NCBI GenBank assembly: GCA_964625775.1
Contig: CAZVEH010000003.1
Location: 1 to 64,000, forward strand
DNA from: GCA-2786165 sp964625775
GTDB lineage: Bacteria > Pseudomonadota > Gammaproteobacteria > Legionellales > Legionellaceae
Direction of reading: 5' to 3'
Length of the DNA stretch: 64,000 bases
A program made the translations under genes and the position numbers. How positions within the stretch are numbered: the stretch's first letter is position 1; each line of letters opens with the position of its first letter. Positions 25,491-34,945 of the stretch are shown piece after piece. The notes under the pieces were generated by a model. That model did not search any database and was not told where the DNA came from. It was given only the letters and a program-made list of their open reading frames with translations.

Positions 25491-26171
25491 TTATGCCAAG
25501 TGCGCATAACCAGAGTGTTTGAGATAATTATGATCGGGATAATAAGCAAACAATACGGAGCCGCCTTTTAATAAATTAATGATGGGTTTAGAAATTTTTT
25601 GCCCGATAGAAGGGCAGCCCCAGCTGCGGCCTGCGCGGCCTGATTTATGAATGAAACTAGGATCCATATACCACGCGCCATGCATCACTACGCGTCGGTC
25701 GTAGGCATTATCATTAAATCCTTTTTCTAATCCTTTTAAGTTTAACGATAAACCATTTGATCCCATATAGGTGTCTTGGGTCACGTAAGTTCCAAGGCTG
25801 CTGGCCTTACTTGATGCTTGATTTGAAAAATGTTTAGGCACCACGCTACCTGAGTTGACGCCATGTGCCACATACGTATTGTAAAGCAAACGGTTACGAT
25901 GCAAGTCAAAAATCCACAGTCGTTGCTTGGAAGAAGGCAATGAATAATCAATCACAGCCAAGACTTGTTTTTTTACCGAACCTTTGATAACGGCTTTTTT
26001 ATACGCGGACAATGCAAGTTTTAGTACAGAACGGCTTAATTTGGGTGCTGCACGGCTCAAATGTTCTGCCTGGGTATTGATATCGATCGGAGTTGTGGCA
26101 AAGCTAGTAGAGTTAGAGATCAAGTTCCCCGTCAATAAAACAACGGCTAATAAAGTCATGAGAGTATTCAT
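25491..26171 (-). CDS. murein L,D-transpeptidase catalytic-domain protein
   Basis: Periplasmic enzyme of the YkuD_2-type L,D-transpeptidase family, expected to cross-link or trim peptidoglycan stems. A signal peptide (about 1-25, ending STSFA) is followed by a helical spacer and the catalytic domain. The active-site pair is H164 in VVMHGAWYMD and C186 in RSWGCPSIG, the family's HXnS-WGCP pattern. 226 residues is typical. It is a single gene with a hairpin at its 3' end, upstream of and divergent from putA. Confidence 0.88.
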   Translation of the reverse strand: MNTLMTLLAVVLLTGNLISNSTSFATTPIDINTQAEHLSRAAPKLSRSVLKLALSAYKKAVIKGSVKKQVLAVIDYSLPSSKQRLWIFDLHRNRLLYNTYVAHGVNSGSVVPKHFSNQASSKASSLGTYVTQDTYMGSNGLSLNLKGLEKGFNDNAYDRRVVMHGAWYMDPSFIHKSGRAGRSWGCPSIGQKISKPIINLLKGGSVLFAYYPDHNYLKHSGYAHLA

Positions 26172-26354
26172 AAATGCTCCATTCTTCTTTTAAAAACAAA
26201 CAATTATAACAAAAAATAGGTCCAATGTAAAATCGAAGGGCTTAAAAAAGTGCGCTGACATTAAGCAATTATATTGAGCAAAAAGTTAAAAATTGTGATT
26301 CTTAAATGTTTTCAGTTATAATCGCACCCAATTATTTTGTTTTTGAGACATATC

Positions 26355-29300
26355 ATGTTGGATAAGCGTTCTTTGAAGTTGCCTGAAGGCATCCGAGCTA
26401 AAATTAATCAATTATATCGCGCGCCAGAAGCGCAAGTGGTGACTGATTTGATTGCAGCAGCATGCTTGGACTCAGAATTAACGCGCACTATACAAACCAC
26501 CGCCATCAATTTGGTGGAAGCGGTTCGTTCAGGTCGCAAAAAGAGTTTGGGTGTTGATTCTTTTTTAACAGAATATTCTTTATCGAGTGAGGAAGGCCTC
26601 TCTTTGATGTGTTTGGCAGAAGCTCTATTGCGTGTGCCCGATCATCCTACTATCGATGGTTTGATCAAAGATAAACTTGCTTCATTGGATTGGAAAGCGC
26701 ATCAGGGTCAAAGCGATTCATTGTTTATCAATGCCACCACATGGGCATTGATGCTAACGGGAAAAGTGTTATCACCTGAAAAAGCTGCTTCGCGTTTGAG
26801 CCATGTCATTAGAACGCTGATCAGTCGCTCTGGTGAGGGGGTTGTACGGCTTGCTGCTAACAAAGCGATGCATATCATGAGCAAGCAATTTGTAATGGGA
26901 CGTACGATTCAAGAGGCTTTGAAACGAGCAAAGAAAAAAGAAGCTCAAGGATATCGTTATTCTTATGATATGTTGGGAGAAGCCGCTTTGACAGTGGCTG
27001 ATGCAGAACGTTATTTCCAAGCTTACAGAGCTGCGGTTGAAGCTATTGGTGTGGAAGCCAAAGATATGGGTCATATGTATGACAAACCAGGCATTTCAAT
27101 CAAGTTATCCGCGTTGCATCCTAGGTATCAAGAAGCTCAATACGAAAGAGTACTGGCAGAGCTATCTCCTAAATTATTGAGTTTGGCCCAGCTGGCAAAA
27201 CAACATGACATCAGTTTGACCATAGATGCTGAAGAGTCTGAACGCCTTGAATTATCTATGGATGTGATTGAGCGCGTATTCGATGACGCCAGTTTGTCGG
27301 GATGGAATGGATTTGGTCTGGCAATTCAATCGTATCAAAAACGAGCTTTTTATCTGTTGGATTGGGTTGCAGATTTGGCTAGACGTAATCAGCGCCGGGT
27401 AATGGTGCGTTTGATCAAAGGCGCTTATTGGGACAGCGAGATTAAAAAGTCTCAAATGCAAGGCTTGACTGATTATCCCGTATTTACTCGAAAAGTCTTC
27501 ACAGATTTGTCTTTTCAAGCCTGTGCAAAAAAACTGTTGACGATGACGGATGCGATATATCCACAGTTTGCTACGCATAATGCCTATTCTGTGGCTATGA
27601 TCATGAGCCTAGTTGGCGAATATCGCGATTTTGAATTTCAATGCTTACACGGCATGGGAAATGAATTATACGAAAAAATTGTACCAGCTGATTGTTATAA
27701 TATTCCTTGTCGTATTTATGCTCCTGTGGGCAGTCATGAAGATCTATTACCTTATTTGGTGCGTCGCTTATTGGAAAATGGCGCTAATTCTTCTTTTGTA
27801 CATCGTATTGTGGATGAATCTGAGTCTATTGCAGATTTAGTGGATGATCCTGTAAAGAAATCAGAGCTCTTATTAAGTAAAATCAACCAAAATATTCCAC
27901 TACCGATATCTATTTTTTCACCAGAACGACTTAATTCTAAGGGGATTGACTTGTCAGATCGAACTACACTTGCTCATTTGCAAGAAACTATTGCGGCTCT
28001 AGAACCTTTCGCATGGCGTTCTGGACCTATTATTGGAAAACATTTTGTAAAAACAGGCGTAGAGAAAGACGTGATCTCTCCACAAACGCAACAAGTTATC
28101 GGTACCGTCATTTCTGCTAGTGGTGAGGATATTGAGCATGCATTGGTGGAAGCCAATCGTGCTTTTGAGCAATGGCGGATCACATCTGTAGAAGATCGTG
28201 CTGCCTGTTTGCTGCGTTTTGCGGATCTTTTAGAAGAAAACATTTCGACTTGTCTGGCTATTTTATGCTTGGAAGCCGGTAAAACATGGTCAGATGGTGT
28301 GGGCGAAGTACGAGAAGCAGTTGATTTTTGTCGGTATTATGCGGCACAAGCGATAAAACTGTTGGCAGAACCAACGCAACTGCAAGGGTACACGGGTGAA
28401 ACCAATATTTTAAGCTTGCATCCACGTGGTCTTGTGGTATGCATCAGTCCTTGGAATTTCCCTTTGGCTATTTTTACGGGTCAAATCGTTGCAGCTTTGG
28501 TCACAGGAAACTGTGTGATTGCGAAACCGGCTGATCAAACGCCATTGATTGCTTACCATGCAGTGGAATGGATGTTGAAAGCAGGATTTCCCGCCGGTGT
28601 TGTGCAGTTATTACCTGGCTCTGGTGCCACAGTGGGGGCGACTTTGGTGGCCGATAAACGCGTCAAAGGGGTGATTTTTACGGGTTCTACGCAAACCGCT
28701 AACCGTATTCATCAAAGCCTGGCATCACGTGAAGAAATCATTCCTTTGATAGCGGAAACTGGCGGACAAAATGCCATGATTGTTGATTCTTCTGCACTAT
28801 TAGAACAAGTGACTTTAGACGTCATGGCATCGGCATTTGCTTCTGCCGGTCAGCGTTGTTCCGCATTACGAGTTTTGTACATACAAGAAGATGTTTATCC
28901 TCGAATGATTGAGTTGTTGAAAGGTGCGATGGGTGAATTGCGCATCGGTGATCCACGTTGGTTGGTATCCGATATTGGTCCAGTGATTGATGAAACAGCT
29001 TTGAAAAACCTACAAGCACATGTGGCCAAAATGACAGAACGTTATGAATTGATTTATCAATGCGCCTTGGAAAAAAATTGTGAATCAGGTTATTTTATGC
29101 CACCTACAGCCATTGCCATCGATCACATTCAAGCGTTGGAAAAAGAAGTCTTCGGGCCCGTCTTACATGTGATTTCTTACAAACGAGAGCATCTGGACGG
29201 AGTGATTGAGCAAATTAATCAAACCGGATATGGGTTAACCTTGGGTATCCATAGTCGCTTGAACTCTACAGTTGACTATATACGCCAACGCGTCCATGTA

Positions 29301-29501
29301 GGTAATTGCTATGTGAACCGTAATATGGTGGGTGCTGTTGTTGGACTGCAGCCTTTTGGCGGAGAGGGATTGTCTGGTACTGGCCCCAAAGCTGGTGGAC
29401 CACACTATTTGCCACGCTTATGCGTAGAACGCACTTTTACCGTCGATACGACTGCAGCAGGCGGCAATGCAAGCCTGATGTCAATTCCTGAAGGTGAGTG
29501 A
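26355..29501 (+). CDS. putA: bifunctional proline dehydrogenase / pyrroline-5-carboxylate dehydrogenase PutA
   Basis: Oxidises proline to glutamate in two steps, passing electrons to FAD/quinone and then NAD. The ATG at 26355 is chosen over a TTG six codons earlier. Residues about 1-500 carry the PRODH barrel (YDMLGEAALT; AIQSYQKRAFYLLDWVADLA; MVRLIKGAYWDSEIK). Residues about 540-1030 carry the aldehyde dehydrogenase, with SPWNFPLAIFTG, the catalytic Glu in AETGGQN and the nucleophile C835 in SAGQRCSALR. At 1048 residues it is a short type A PutA without the N-terminal ribbon-helix-helix repressor domain. It therefore cannot autoregulate like E. coli PutA. Confidence 0.96.
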   Translation: MLDKRSLKLPEGIRAKINQLYRAPEAQVVTDLIAAACLDSELTRTIQTTAINLVEAVRSGRKKSLGVDSFLTEYSLSSEEGLSLMCLAEALLRVPDHPTIDGLIKDKLASLDWKAHQGQSDSLFINATTWALMLTGKVLSPEKAASRLSHVIRTLISRSGEGVVRLAANKAMHIMSKQFVMGRTIQEALKRAKKKEAQGYRYSYDMLGEAALTVADAERYFQAYRAAVEAIGVEAKDMGHMYDKPGISIKLSALHPRYQEAQYERVLAELSPKLLSLAQLAKQHDISLTIDAEESERLELSMDVIERVFDDASLSGWNGFGLAIQSYQKRAFYLLDWVADLARRNQRRVMVRLIKGAYWDSEIKKSQMQGLTDYPVFTRKVFTDLSFQACAKKLLTMTDAIYPQFATHNAYSVAMIMSLVGEYRDFEFQCLHGMGNELYEKIVPADCYNIPCRIYAPVGSHEDLLPYLVRRLLENGANSSFVHRIVDESESIADLVDDPVKKSELLLSKINQNIPLPISIFSPERLNSKGIDLSDRTTLAHLQETIAALEPFAWRSGPIIGKHFVKTGVEKDVISPQTQQVIGTVISASGEDIEHALVEANRAFEQWRITSVEDRAACLLRFADLLEENISTCLAILCLEAGKTWSDGVGEVREAVDFCRYYAAQAIKLLAEPTQLQGYTGETNILSLHPRGLVVCISPWNFPLAIFTGQIVAALVTGNCVIAKPADQTPLIAYHAVEWMLKAGFPAGVVQLLPGSGATVGATLVADKRVKGVIFTGSTQTANRIHQSLASREEIIPLIAETGGQNAMIVDSSALLEQVTLDVMASAFASAGQRCSALRVLYIQEDVYPRMIELLKGAMGELRIGDPRWLVSDIGPVIDETALKNLQAHVAKMTERYELIYQCALEKNCESGYFMPPTAIAIDHIQALEKEVFGPVLHVISYKREHLDGVIEQINQTGYGLTLGIHSRLNSTVDYIRQRVHVGNCYVNRNMVGAVVGLQPFGGEGLSGTGPKAGGPHYLPRLCVERTFTVDTTAAGGNASLMSIPEGE

Positions 29502-29512
29502 CCTATTGATGT

Positions 29513-29534
29513 GCGGTCCCCTTGAGGGGGCCGC
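29513..29534 (+). terminator. GC-rich hairpin after putA
   Basis: GCGGTCCCC pairs with GGGGGCCGC around TTGA (one G-U/T mismatch position), 12 bases after the putA stop, followed by TTCT. A plausible intrinsic terminator. The remaining 29535-29691 gap shows only another short palindrome (CCTCGACCTCGAGG, 29655-29668). Confidence 0.6.
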
Positions 29535-29691
29535 TTCTAACCGACGTGGGTGAAAAAAGTTTAGGCCTTACGAGAAAACGCGATCTCTTTGTTAAGTTTT
29601 GTTATTAACTCGGTCATTTGGCCCGTCTAAACTCCCTAATTAAAAACAAAACTTGCCTCGACCTCGAGGTTTTGCGTAAGTCCTGAAGTTT

Positions 29692-30933
29692 TTAATGCGC
29701 GTAGGAAGTTAATAATATTTGCGTAAGCTCTTCATCGCTCATACCATCTTTCAGCACATCTTCTAGGTTCAAGCGAGGCGCAATAGGATTCACTGGACGT
29801 TCTGATGCTTGAGCCTTTGATGGTTGTCTAAATAGCACCCTAAGATGACTTGAAATTGAACTGTTGGGTTGGAGGTCTAGGCTCAGATTAAATGCTTCGA
29901 TTGCTTCGCATAACTCTAATGTCAAAGGATGGGCCTCGATGAACTCAAGAGGGTAATGGACGTAGCGACAACTATATTCAGTAGTGTTATTTGACTTGGT
30001 GTGAGTTCTAGGACGAAGGAGTTTGTCGCGATTTGTGGGGTTCTCGATACGATCGATGCTGGATTGATTCATCAAAGGTCGCAAGCCATTTTGACATGTG
30101 CCAAGGTCCTCGGTGATAATAAAAACATCAGCTCCTCCTGGAACCGCGTAATATTTGTCATCTTGATAATAGTGTTTTTCTAAAATCACAAAATCACTTA
30201 AGTTGCTATCAGGATCATTGATCGCCCTCAAGGTCAGAGGGCAACTGCTTTCGGCAATTGTTTTTCTGATCTCAAGATAGTGTTCCAGCGCTTTTTCTTG
30301 GTTTTTTGTGAGAGTTGCGCAATAGCCTTTATAGTGATTTTTTGGTTCAGGATTGTTTTTTTGGGTTGCATGGAGTTGTTTAAGCGCCTCAGGTAAATTG
30401 GAAATCGCTGTTCTTTGCCTACTACGTAACGCTTCTAATTCTTCATGATTCATGGCGAACTTTTGATAGTTAGTGCCTGATTGATCTTGTTGTATGAGAT
30501 CTGTTGGTGTTAAGTACTGAGAGCCATTGGTATGGCGCAGATCGTTGATCAAGGATTGTCTTGTTTCTGGGTTAAATAACAGACGAATCAAGGAGTAGTT
30601 TGAAGGCACTACGAATTCAAAGACGTGAAAAAAAACCGCTATTGCAAGTGTGACTTGAAAGTATGGGGTGGCGCTGAGAAGTAAAATGACATCGTACGAA
30701 TACAACACTGTTTTATAAAACCAAAAAATGGCAAGCATGGCTCTCGGTAGTGGCGCTGGCATTGGCCTTAGAATCATGAGGGACACTCGGGCACAATTGA
30801 TAAAATACATCAGGGCTAGGATGGGTAGACTCAACATCGGAAAAACAGCCCATGTAATCAATGCCAACGTAGCTGCGTACATCAAATACCTAAAAACTTT
30901 TTTGATGTACTCTACTATGAGTTTCCACCACAT
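29692..30933 (-). CDS. membrane-anchored hypothetical protein, 413 aa (tandem paralogue 1)
   Basis: No known family recognised. The N-terminus (about residues 1-125) holds three or four membrane segments beginning WWKLIVEYIKKVFRYLMYAA; the rest is cytosolic or exported. It is a clear paralogue of the neighbouring 31003-32127 gene: both share EELEALRSRQ, AISNLPEALKQLHA, DFVILEKHYYQD and YAVPG segments in the same order. The C-terminus is acidic (LEDVLKDGMSDEELTQ). The pair is read in the same direction with a 69-base gap. Function unknown; the architecture (N-terminal membrane helices, long soluble tail, Glu-rich end) would suit a host-directed membrane protein, which is inference. Confidence 0.75.
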   Translation of the reverse strand: MWWKLIVEYIKKVFRYLMYAATLALITWAVFPMLSLPILALMYFINCARVSLMILRPMPAPLPRAMLAIFWFYKTVLYSYDVILLLSATPYFQVTLAIAVFFHVFEFVVPSNYSLIRLLFNPETRQSLINDLRHTNGSQYLTPTDLIQQDQSGTNYQKFAMNHEELEALRSRQRTAISNLPEALKQLHATQKNNPEPKNHYKGYCATLTKNQEKALEHYLEIRKTIAESSCPLTLRAINDPDSNLSDFVILEKHYYQDDKYYAVPGGADVFIITEDLGTCQNGLRPLMNQSSIDRIENPTNRDKLLRPRTHTKSNNTTEYSCRYVHYPLEFIEAHPLTLELCEAIEAFNLSLDLQPNSSISSHLRVLFRQPSKAQASERPVNPIAPRLNLEDVLKDGMSDEELTQILLTSYAH

Positions 30934-31002
30934 ACGTTTTCATCCTAGATACGAGCTTTGGTCATGATTTTATCATATTAGGTTTTCGTATCAAAGCGAA
31001 TT

Positions 31003-32127
31003 CTATGAGTATGAAGGTTGTTGTTCTGCTAAAGTTTGTGGATCCTCTAGGGTCAATCTATCCGAGCTTTGCGGTGTAAATAGTCTGTCACGAGCAAGCA
31101 AAACACTGGGTTGCAGGCTTGCATTAAAGGCTTCAATGCTTTCGCATAGTACCAGTGCCAAAGGATGTCCGTCTATGATCTCATAAGGGTGATGTATATA
31201 ACGACAAGGATAAAAAGGTTCTTGTACTGACTTAGAGTAAGCTGACGGGAATCGAAATGAATCTCGATTTGCGGGATGACGAAGGTTATTTTGGTGAGTT
31301 TTACTATCAAAAAGTGGTTGTAATCCGATTTGTTGTTCCGTATTGGGTTCATGGGTTGTGGTCAAAAAAACATCAGTTGCTCCTGGCACTGCATAATAGT
31401 TGTTATCTTGATAATAGTGTTTTTCTAGAATCACAAAATCATGTAAGTTGCTGGTTGGATCATCGACCTCATGCAAGGACAACATGCACTTGGCTTTAGA
31501 AATATCCGATTTTATCTCGAGATATTGCTTCAGCGCTTTTTGTTGGTTTTCTTGTAGAGTTGCAAGATAGTTCGTATAGTGATTTCCTGGTTCAGGATTG
31601 TCTTTTTGGTTTGCATGGAGTTGTTTAAGCGCCTCAGGTAAATTAGAAATCGCTGTTGTTTGCCTACTACGTAACGCTTCTAATTCTTCTGGATTCATTG
31701 CCAACTCTTCATAGGTAAGAGGGATCAGCTCTTGAATGAGGTTTGTTCTTGCGGATGGACTCAGTAAAAGATGAAACAATGAATATTTTACAAGGACCGA
31801 AGCTTCAAAGATTTCGAAGAACAGAGTTATGGTGATTAGGTACGATATATATGGGATGGCGCTGAGCAGTAAAATGGCATCAGGCAGGAATCTGACGAAA
31901 ATAAATGACATAAAATAGACCATCATACCCCGCAGCCTGGGGTCGTCAATGTTTAATGCTCTATAAACCCCGTCAATGACTATAATACAATGTATCAAAT
32001 ACACAACTCCTAAGATAAAAGGACTTAGGAGTTGGAAGCAACCAAACATAAATAATGCGAGAGCAGCTGCAATCAATAGCGCTCGATGAACTTTTTTGAT
32101 GTAGGCCACCAATATCTCTAACCACAT
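31003..32127 (-). CDS. membrane-anchored hypothetical protein, 374 aa (tandem paralogue 2)
   Basis: Paralogue of the adjacent 29692-30933 gene. It starts WLEILVAYIKKVHRALLIAA and has three or four N-terminal membrane segments (to about residue 125). Then comes the shared block NPEELEALRSRQTTAISNLP, a second block NYLATLQENQQKALKQYLEI and DFVILEKHYYQDNNYYAVPG. The similarity is far stronger in the central soluble block than in the membrane part, where only the pattern is kept. The C-terminus diverges and contains RDRLFTPQ, also found near the end of the 63236-63910 protein. No family is recognised. A duplication origin is certain; the role is not known. Confidence 0.75.
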   Translation of the reverse strand: MWLEILVAYIKKVHRALLIAAALALFMFGCFQLLSPFILGVVYLIHCIIVIDGVYRALNIDDPRLRGMMVYFMSFIFVRFLPDAILLLSAIPYISYLITITLFFEIFEASVLVKYSLFHLLLSPSARTNLIQELIPLTYEELAMNPEELEALRSRQTTAISNLPEALKQLHANQKDNPEPGNHYTNYLATLQENQQKALKQYLEIKSDISKAKCMLSLHEVDDPTSNLHDFVILEKHYYQDNNYYAVPGATDVFLTTTHEPNTEQQIGLQPLFDSKTHQNNLRHPANRDSFRFPSAYSKSVQEPFYPCRYIHHPYEIIDGHPLALVLCESIEAFNASLQPSVLLARDRLFTPQSSDRLTLEDPQTLAEQQPSYS

Positions 32128-32228
32128 AAACTTTTATTTCCTAAAGAAAATATTTGGTTATCATTTTATCATATTGGTTTTGGCAATCATAGCTAAGGCT
32201 TGTTTGCTCTAAAAGTAAACGCAGGTAG

Positions 32229-32244
32229 TCCCGCTTTCGCGGGA
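32229..32244 (-). terminator. small hairpin downstream of acnA
   Basis: TCCCGC pairs with GCGGGA around TTTC, 19 bases after the acnA stop on the minus strand. It may be an acnA terminator or a fragment of the CCCGC-type dispersed palindromes seen at 19949-20037. Confidence 0.4.
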
Positions 32245-32262
32245 GCATACGTTGTGTGGGTT

Positions 32263-34932
32263 CTATAGGTTTCTCAACACATATTGTAGGATACCACCGT
32301 GTTTGTAATACTCTAGTTCATTGCCTGTATCGATTCGACAGAGGACGTTGATGGTTTGTTGATGGCCGTCAGCATCATGGATGTTTACAGGTAAAATGGC
32401 TCCTGGTTGCAAACTTTGGTCTAATGAGATGCTGATTTTTTCATTGCCTTTTAGGTTTAAGGTAAGTCGAGTGGTATTGTCGAGAAACTGCAAAGGCAAT
32501 ACGCCCATGCCTACCAAATTTGATCGATGAATACGTTCAAAACTTTCTGCAATCACCGCTTTGACGCCTAACAAATTGGTTCCTTTCGCCGCCCAATCTC
32601 GAGAAGAACCGGTCCCATATTCTTTGCCGGCAATGATGACCAATGGGTGATGCTCCTCTTGATAAAGCATTGCGGCATCATAGATAGGCATCACTGTTTG
32701 AGATGGAATATATCGTGTCATTCCCCCGACGACTTCTGGAGTCATTTCGTTACGTATGCGAATATTGGCAAACGTACCGCGCATCATAATTTCGTGATTA
32801 CCGCGACGTGAACCGTAGGAGTTGAAATCTGCTTCTGCAACCCCTTTAGACGTTAAGTACAATCCAGCCGGGGAGTTTGCTTTGATCGATCCTGCGGGCG
32901 AAATATGATCGGTGGTAATTGAGTCACCAAATATACCTAAAATATAAGCTGCGTCTATGGCTTTTATGGGGTCGGGTTGTTTTTTCAAATTTTGAAAAAA
33001 GGGCGGGTGTTGAATATACGTTGATGTGTCTGACCAGGTATAAGTACTGCTGTCGGCGACAGGAATTGATTGCCAATGTTGGTCGCCTGAAAAAACTTCA
33101 GCATAGACTTTGCGAAACATACTCGATGCTACTTGAGTCATTTCTTTGGCAATTTCCGCATTAGAAGGCCAGATATCCTTCAAAAAGACGTCACGACCCT
33201 CTTGGTCTTGGCCTAATGGTGTATTGTTCAAATCAATGGCTGCAGTGCCGGCGAGGGCAAAAGCCACTACCAAAGGCGGAGATGCGAGCCAATTGGCACG
33301 GATTTGTGGATGGATCCTACCTTCGAAATTACGATTGCCTGATAAGATGGCGCTGACGACCAAATCATGGTCGCTAATCGTTTGAGCAATAGGCTCAGGC
33401 AGTGGACCGGAGTTGCCAATACAGGTGGTACAACCGTATCCTACCAAATTGAATCCCAACTCATCTAGATATCTTTGCAAACCTGCGTGTTGCAAATAAT
33501 CAGTGACTACTTTTGACCCTGGGGCCAAAGAGGTTTTGACCCAAGGTTTGCAGGATAAACCTTTTTCACGGGCTTTTTTGGCGACTAATCCTGCAGCCAT
33601 TAAGACTTCGGGGTTAGAGGTGTTGGTGCAACTGGTGATGGCGGCAATCACGATGTCACCATGGTGTAGTGCATAGGATTGTCCTGCTACAGGGTATGTG
33701 GTATCGTGTTCTTGCTGTTTGCCCGTTTCTGTCAATAATTCGGTAAAGGCTTGCGATAGGGTGTGCAGTGTGACTTTGTCCTGCGGACGTTTGGGGCCTG
33801 CCAATGAAGGTTCCACACTTGCCAAATCTAATTCTAATGTATCGGTAAAGATGGGATCAGCATGATTGGGCTCATACCATAGTCCTTGTGCTTTAGAATA
33901 AGCTTCTACCAACTTCACGGTATGCTCATCTCGCCCTGAGAGGGTCAAATAACGTAATGTTTCTTGGTCTACGGGGAAAAAGCCGCAGGTTGCGCCGTAT
34001 TCGGGCGCCATGTTGGCTATGGTTGCACGATTGGCCAACGGCAACCCAGACAAACCTGGTCCATAATATTCTACGAATTTTCCTACCACGCCTTTTTTAC
34101 GTAGCATTTCTGTAATGGTTAACACCAAGTCTGTTGCGGTGACGCCTTCGGATAATTTACCTACCAATTTAAAGCCCACAACCTCTGGAATCAGCATGGA
34201 TACGGGTTGACCGAGCATTGCTGCTTCAGCTTCAATACCACCAACCCCCCAGCCTAAAATGCCAAGCGCATTAATCATAGTGGTATGCGAATCTGTACCC
34301 ACCAATGTGTCAGGATAAGCGTAAGTGTCTTGACCAATCGTTGTTTGCCATACGGTTTTACCCAAGTACTCCAAATTGACTTGATGGCAGATCCCTGTGC
34401 CGGGAGGAACAACTTGAAAATTATCAAAGGCTTTTTGTCCCCAACGTAAAAATTCATAACGCTCTAAATTGCGTCGCATTTCAATCGTGGTATTCTGGGC
34501 CAACGCGCCATTTGTTCCAAACGCATCTACCATGACCGAATGATCAATGACCAAGTCTACGGGTGATAGCGGGGAAATTTTTTGGGGGTCATCGCCCATT
34601 GCTTCTAAGGCGGTGCGCATGGCAGCCAAATCTACCACAGCTGGGACACCTGTAAAGTCTTGCATCAAGACTCGAGCAGGACGAAACGCAATTTCATGGT
34701 TTGAGGTTTTTGTTTGACCCCAATCTGCCAAGGCCTTGATGTCTTCAGTTGTGACAGTAGTACCGTCTTCAAAACGTAATAAATTTTCTAATAAAACTTT
34801 CAAGGAATAAGGTAGCTGCTGAATGCCCTGGAAATGGGTGTTTTCGGCTTTTTTTAAACTATAATAATGATAAGTTTTATCATCAACGCGTAGTACATCT
34901 TTGGTTTGCAACGTGTCTTTGCCGATATTCAT
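32263..34932 (-). CDS. acnA: aconitate hydratase AcnA
   Basis: Interconverts citrate and isocitrate in the TCA cycle using a 4Fe-4S cluster. The 889 residues match the AcnA/IRP1 family. Recognisable parts are the opening KALADWG and RVLMQDFTGVPAVVDLAAMR, then HQVNLEYL, GTDSHTTMINALGILGWGVG, and the cluster ligands in ITSCTNTSNPEV and GYGCTTCIGNSGP. The swivel domain carries DSITTDHISPAG and EYGTGSSRDWAAKG. It lies 14 bases downstream of mrcA on the same strand, so the two may be co-transcribed, although they are functionally unrelated. Confidence 0.97.
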   Translation of the reverse strand: MNIGKDTLQTKDVLRVDDKTYHYYSLKKAENTHFQGIQQLPYSLKVLLENLLRFEDGTTVTTEDIKALADWGQTKTSNHEIAFRPARVLMQDFTGVPAVVDLAAMRTALEAMGDDPQKISPLSPVDLVIDHSVMVDAFGTNGALAQNTTIEMRRNLERYEFLRWGQKAFDNFQVVPPGTGICHQVNLEYLGKTVWQTTIGQDTYAYPDTLVGTDSHTTMINALGILGWGVGGIEAEAAMLGQPVSMLIPEVVGFKLVGKLSEGVTATDLVLTITEMLRKKGVVGKFVEYYGPGLSGLPLANRATIANMAPEYGATCGFFPVDQETLRYLTLSGRDEHTVKLVEAYSKAQGLWYEPNHADPIFTDTLELDLASVEPSLAGPKRPQDKVTLHTLSQAFTELLTETGKQQEHDTTYPVAGQSYALHHGDIVIAAITSCTNTSNPEVLMAAGLVAKKAREKGLSCKPWVKTSLAPGSKVVTDYLQHAGLQRYLDELGFNLVGYGCTTCIGNSGPLPEPIAQTISDHDLVVSAILSGNRNFEGRIHPQIRANWLASPPLVVAFALAGTAAIDLNNTPLGQDQEGRDVFLKDIWPSNAEIAKEMTQVASSMFRKVYAEVFSGDQHWQSIPVADSSTYTWSDTSTYIQHPPFFQNLKKQPDPIKAIDAAYILGIFGDSITTDHISPAGSIKANSPAGLYLTSKGVAEADFNSYGSRRGNHEIMMRGTFANIRIRNEMTPEVVGGMTRYIPSQTVMPIYDAAMLYQEEHHPLVIIAGKEYGTGSSRDWAAKGTNLLGVKAVIAESFERIHRSNLVGMGVLPLQFLDNTTRLTLNLKGNEKISISLDQSLQPGAILPVNIHDADGHQQTINVLCRIDTGNELEYYKHGGILQYVLRNL

Positions 34933-34945
34933 AATAGACTCCTAA

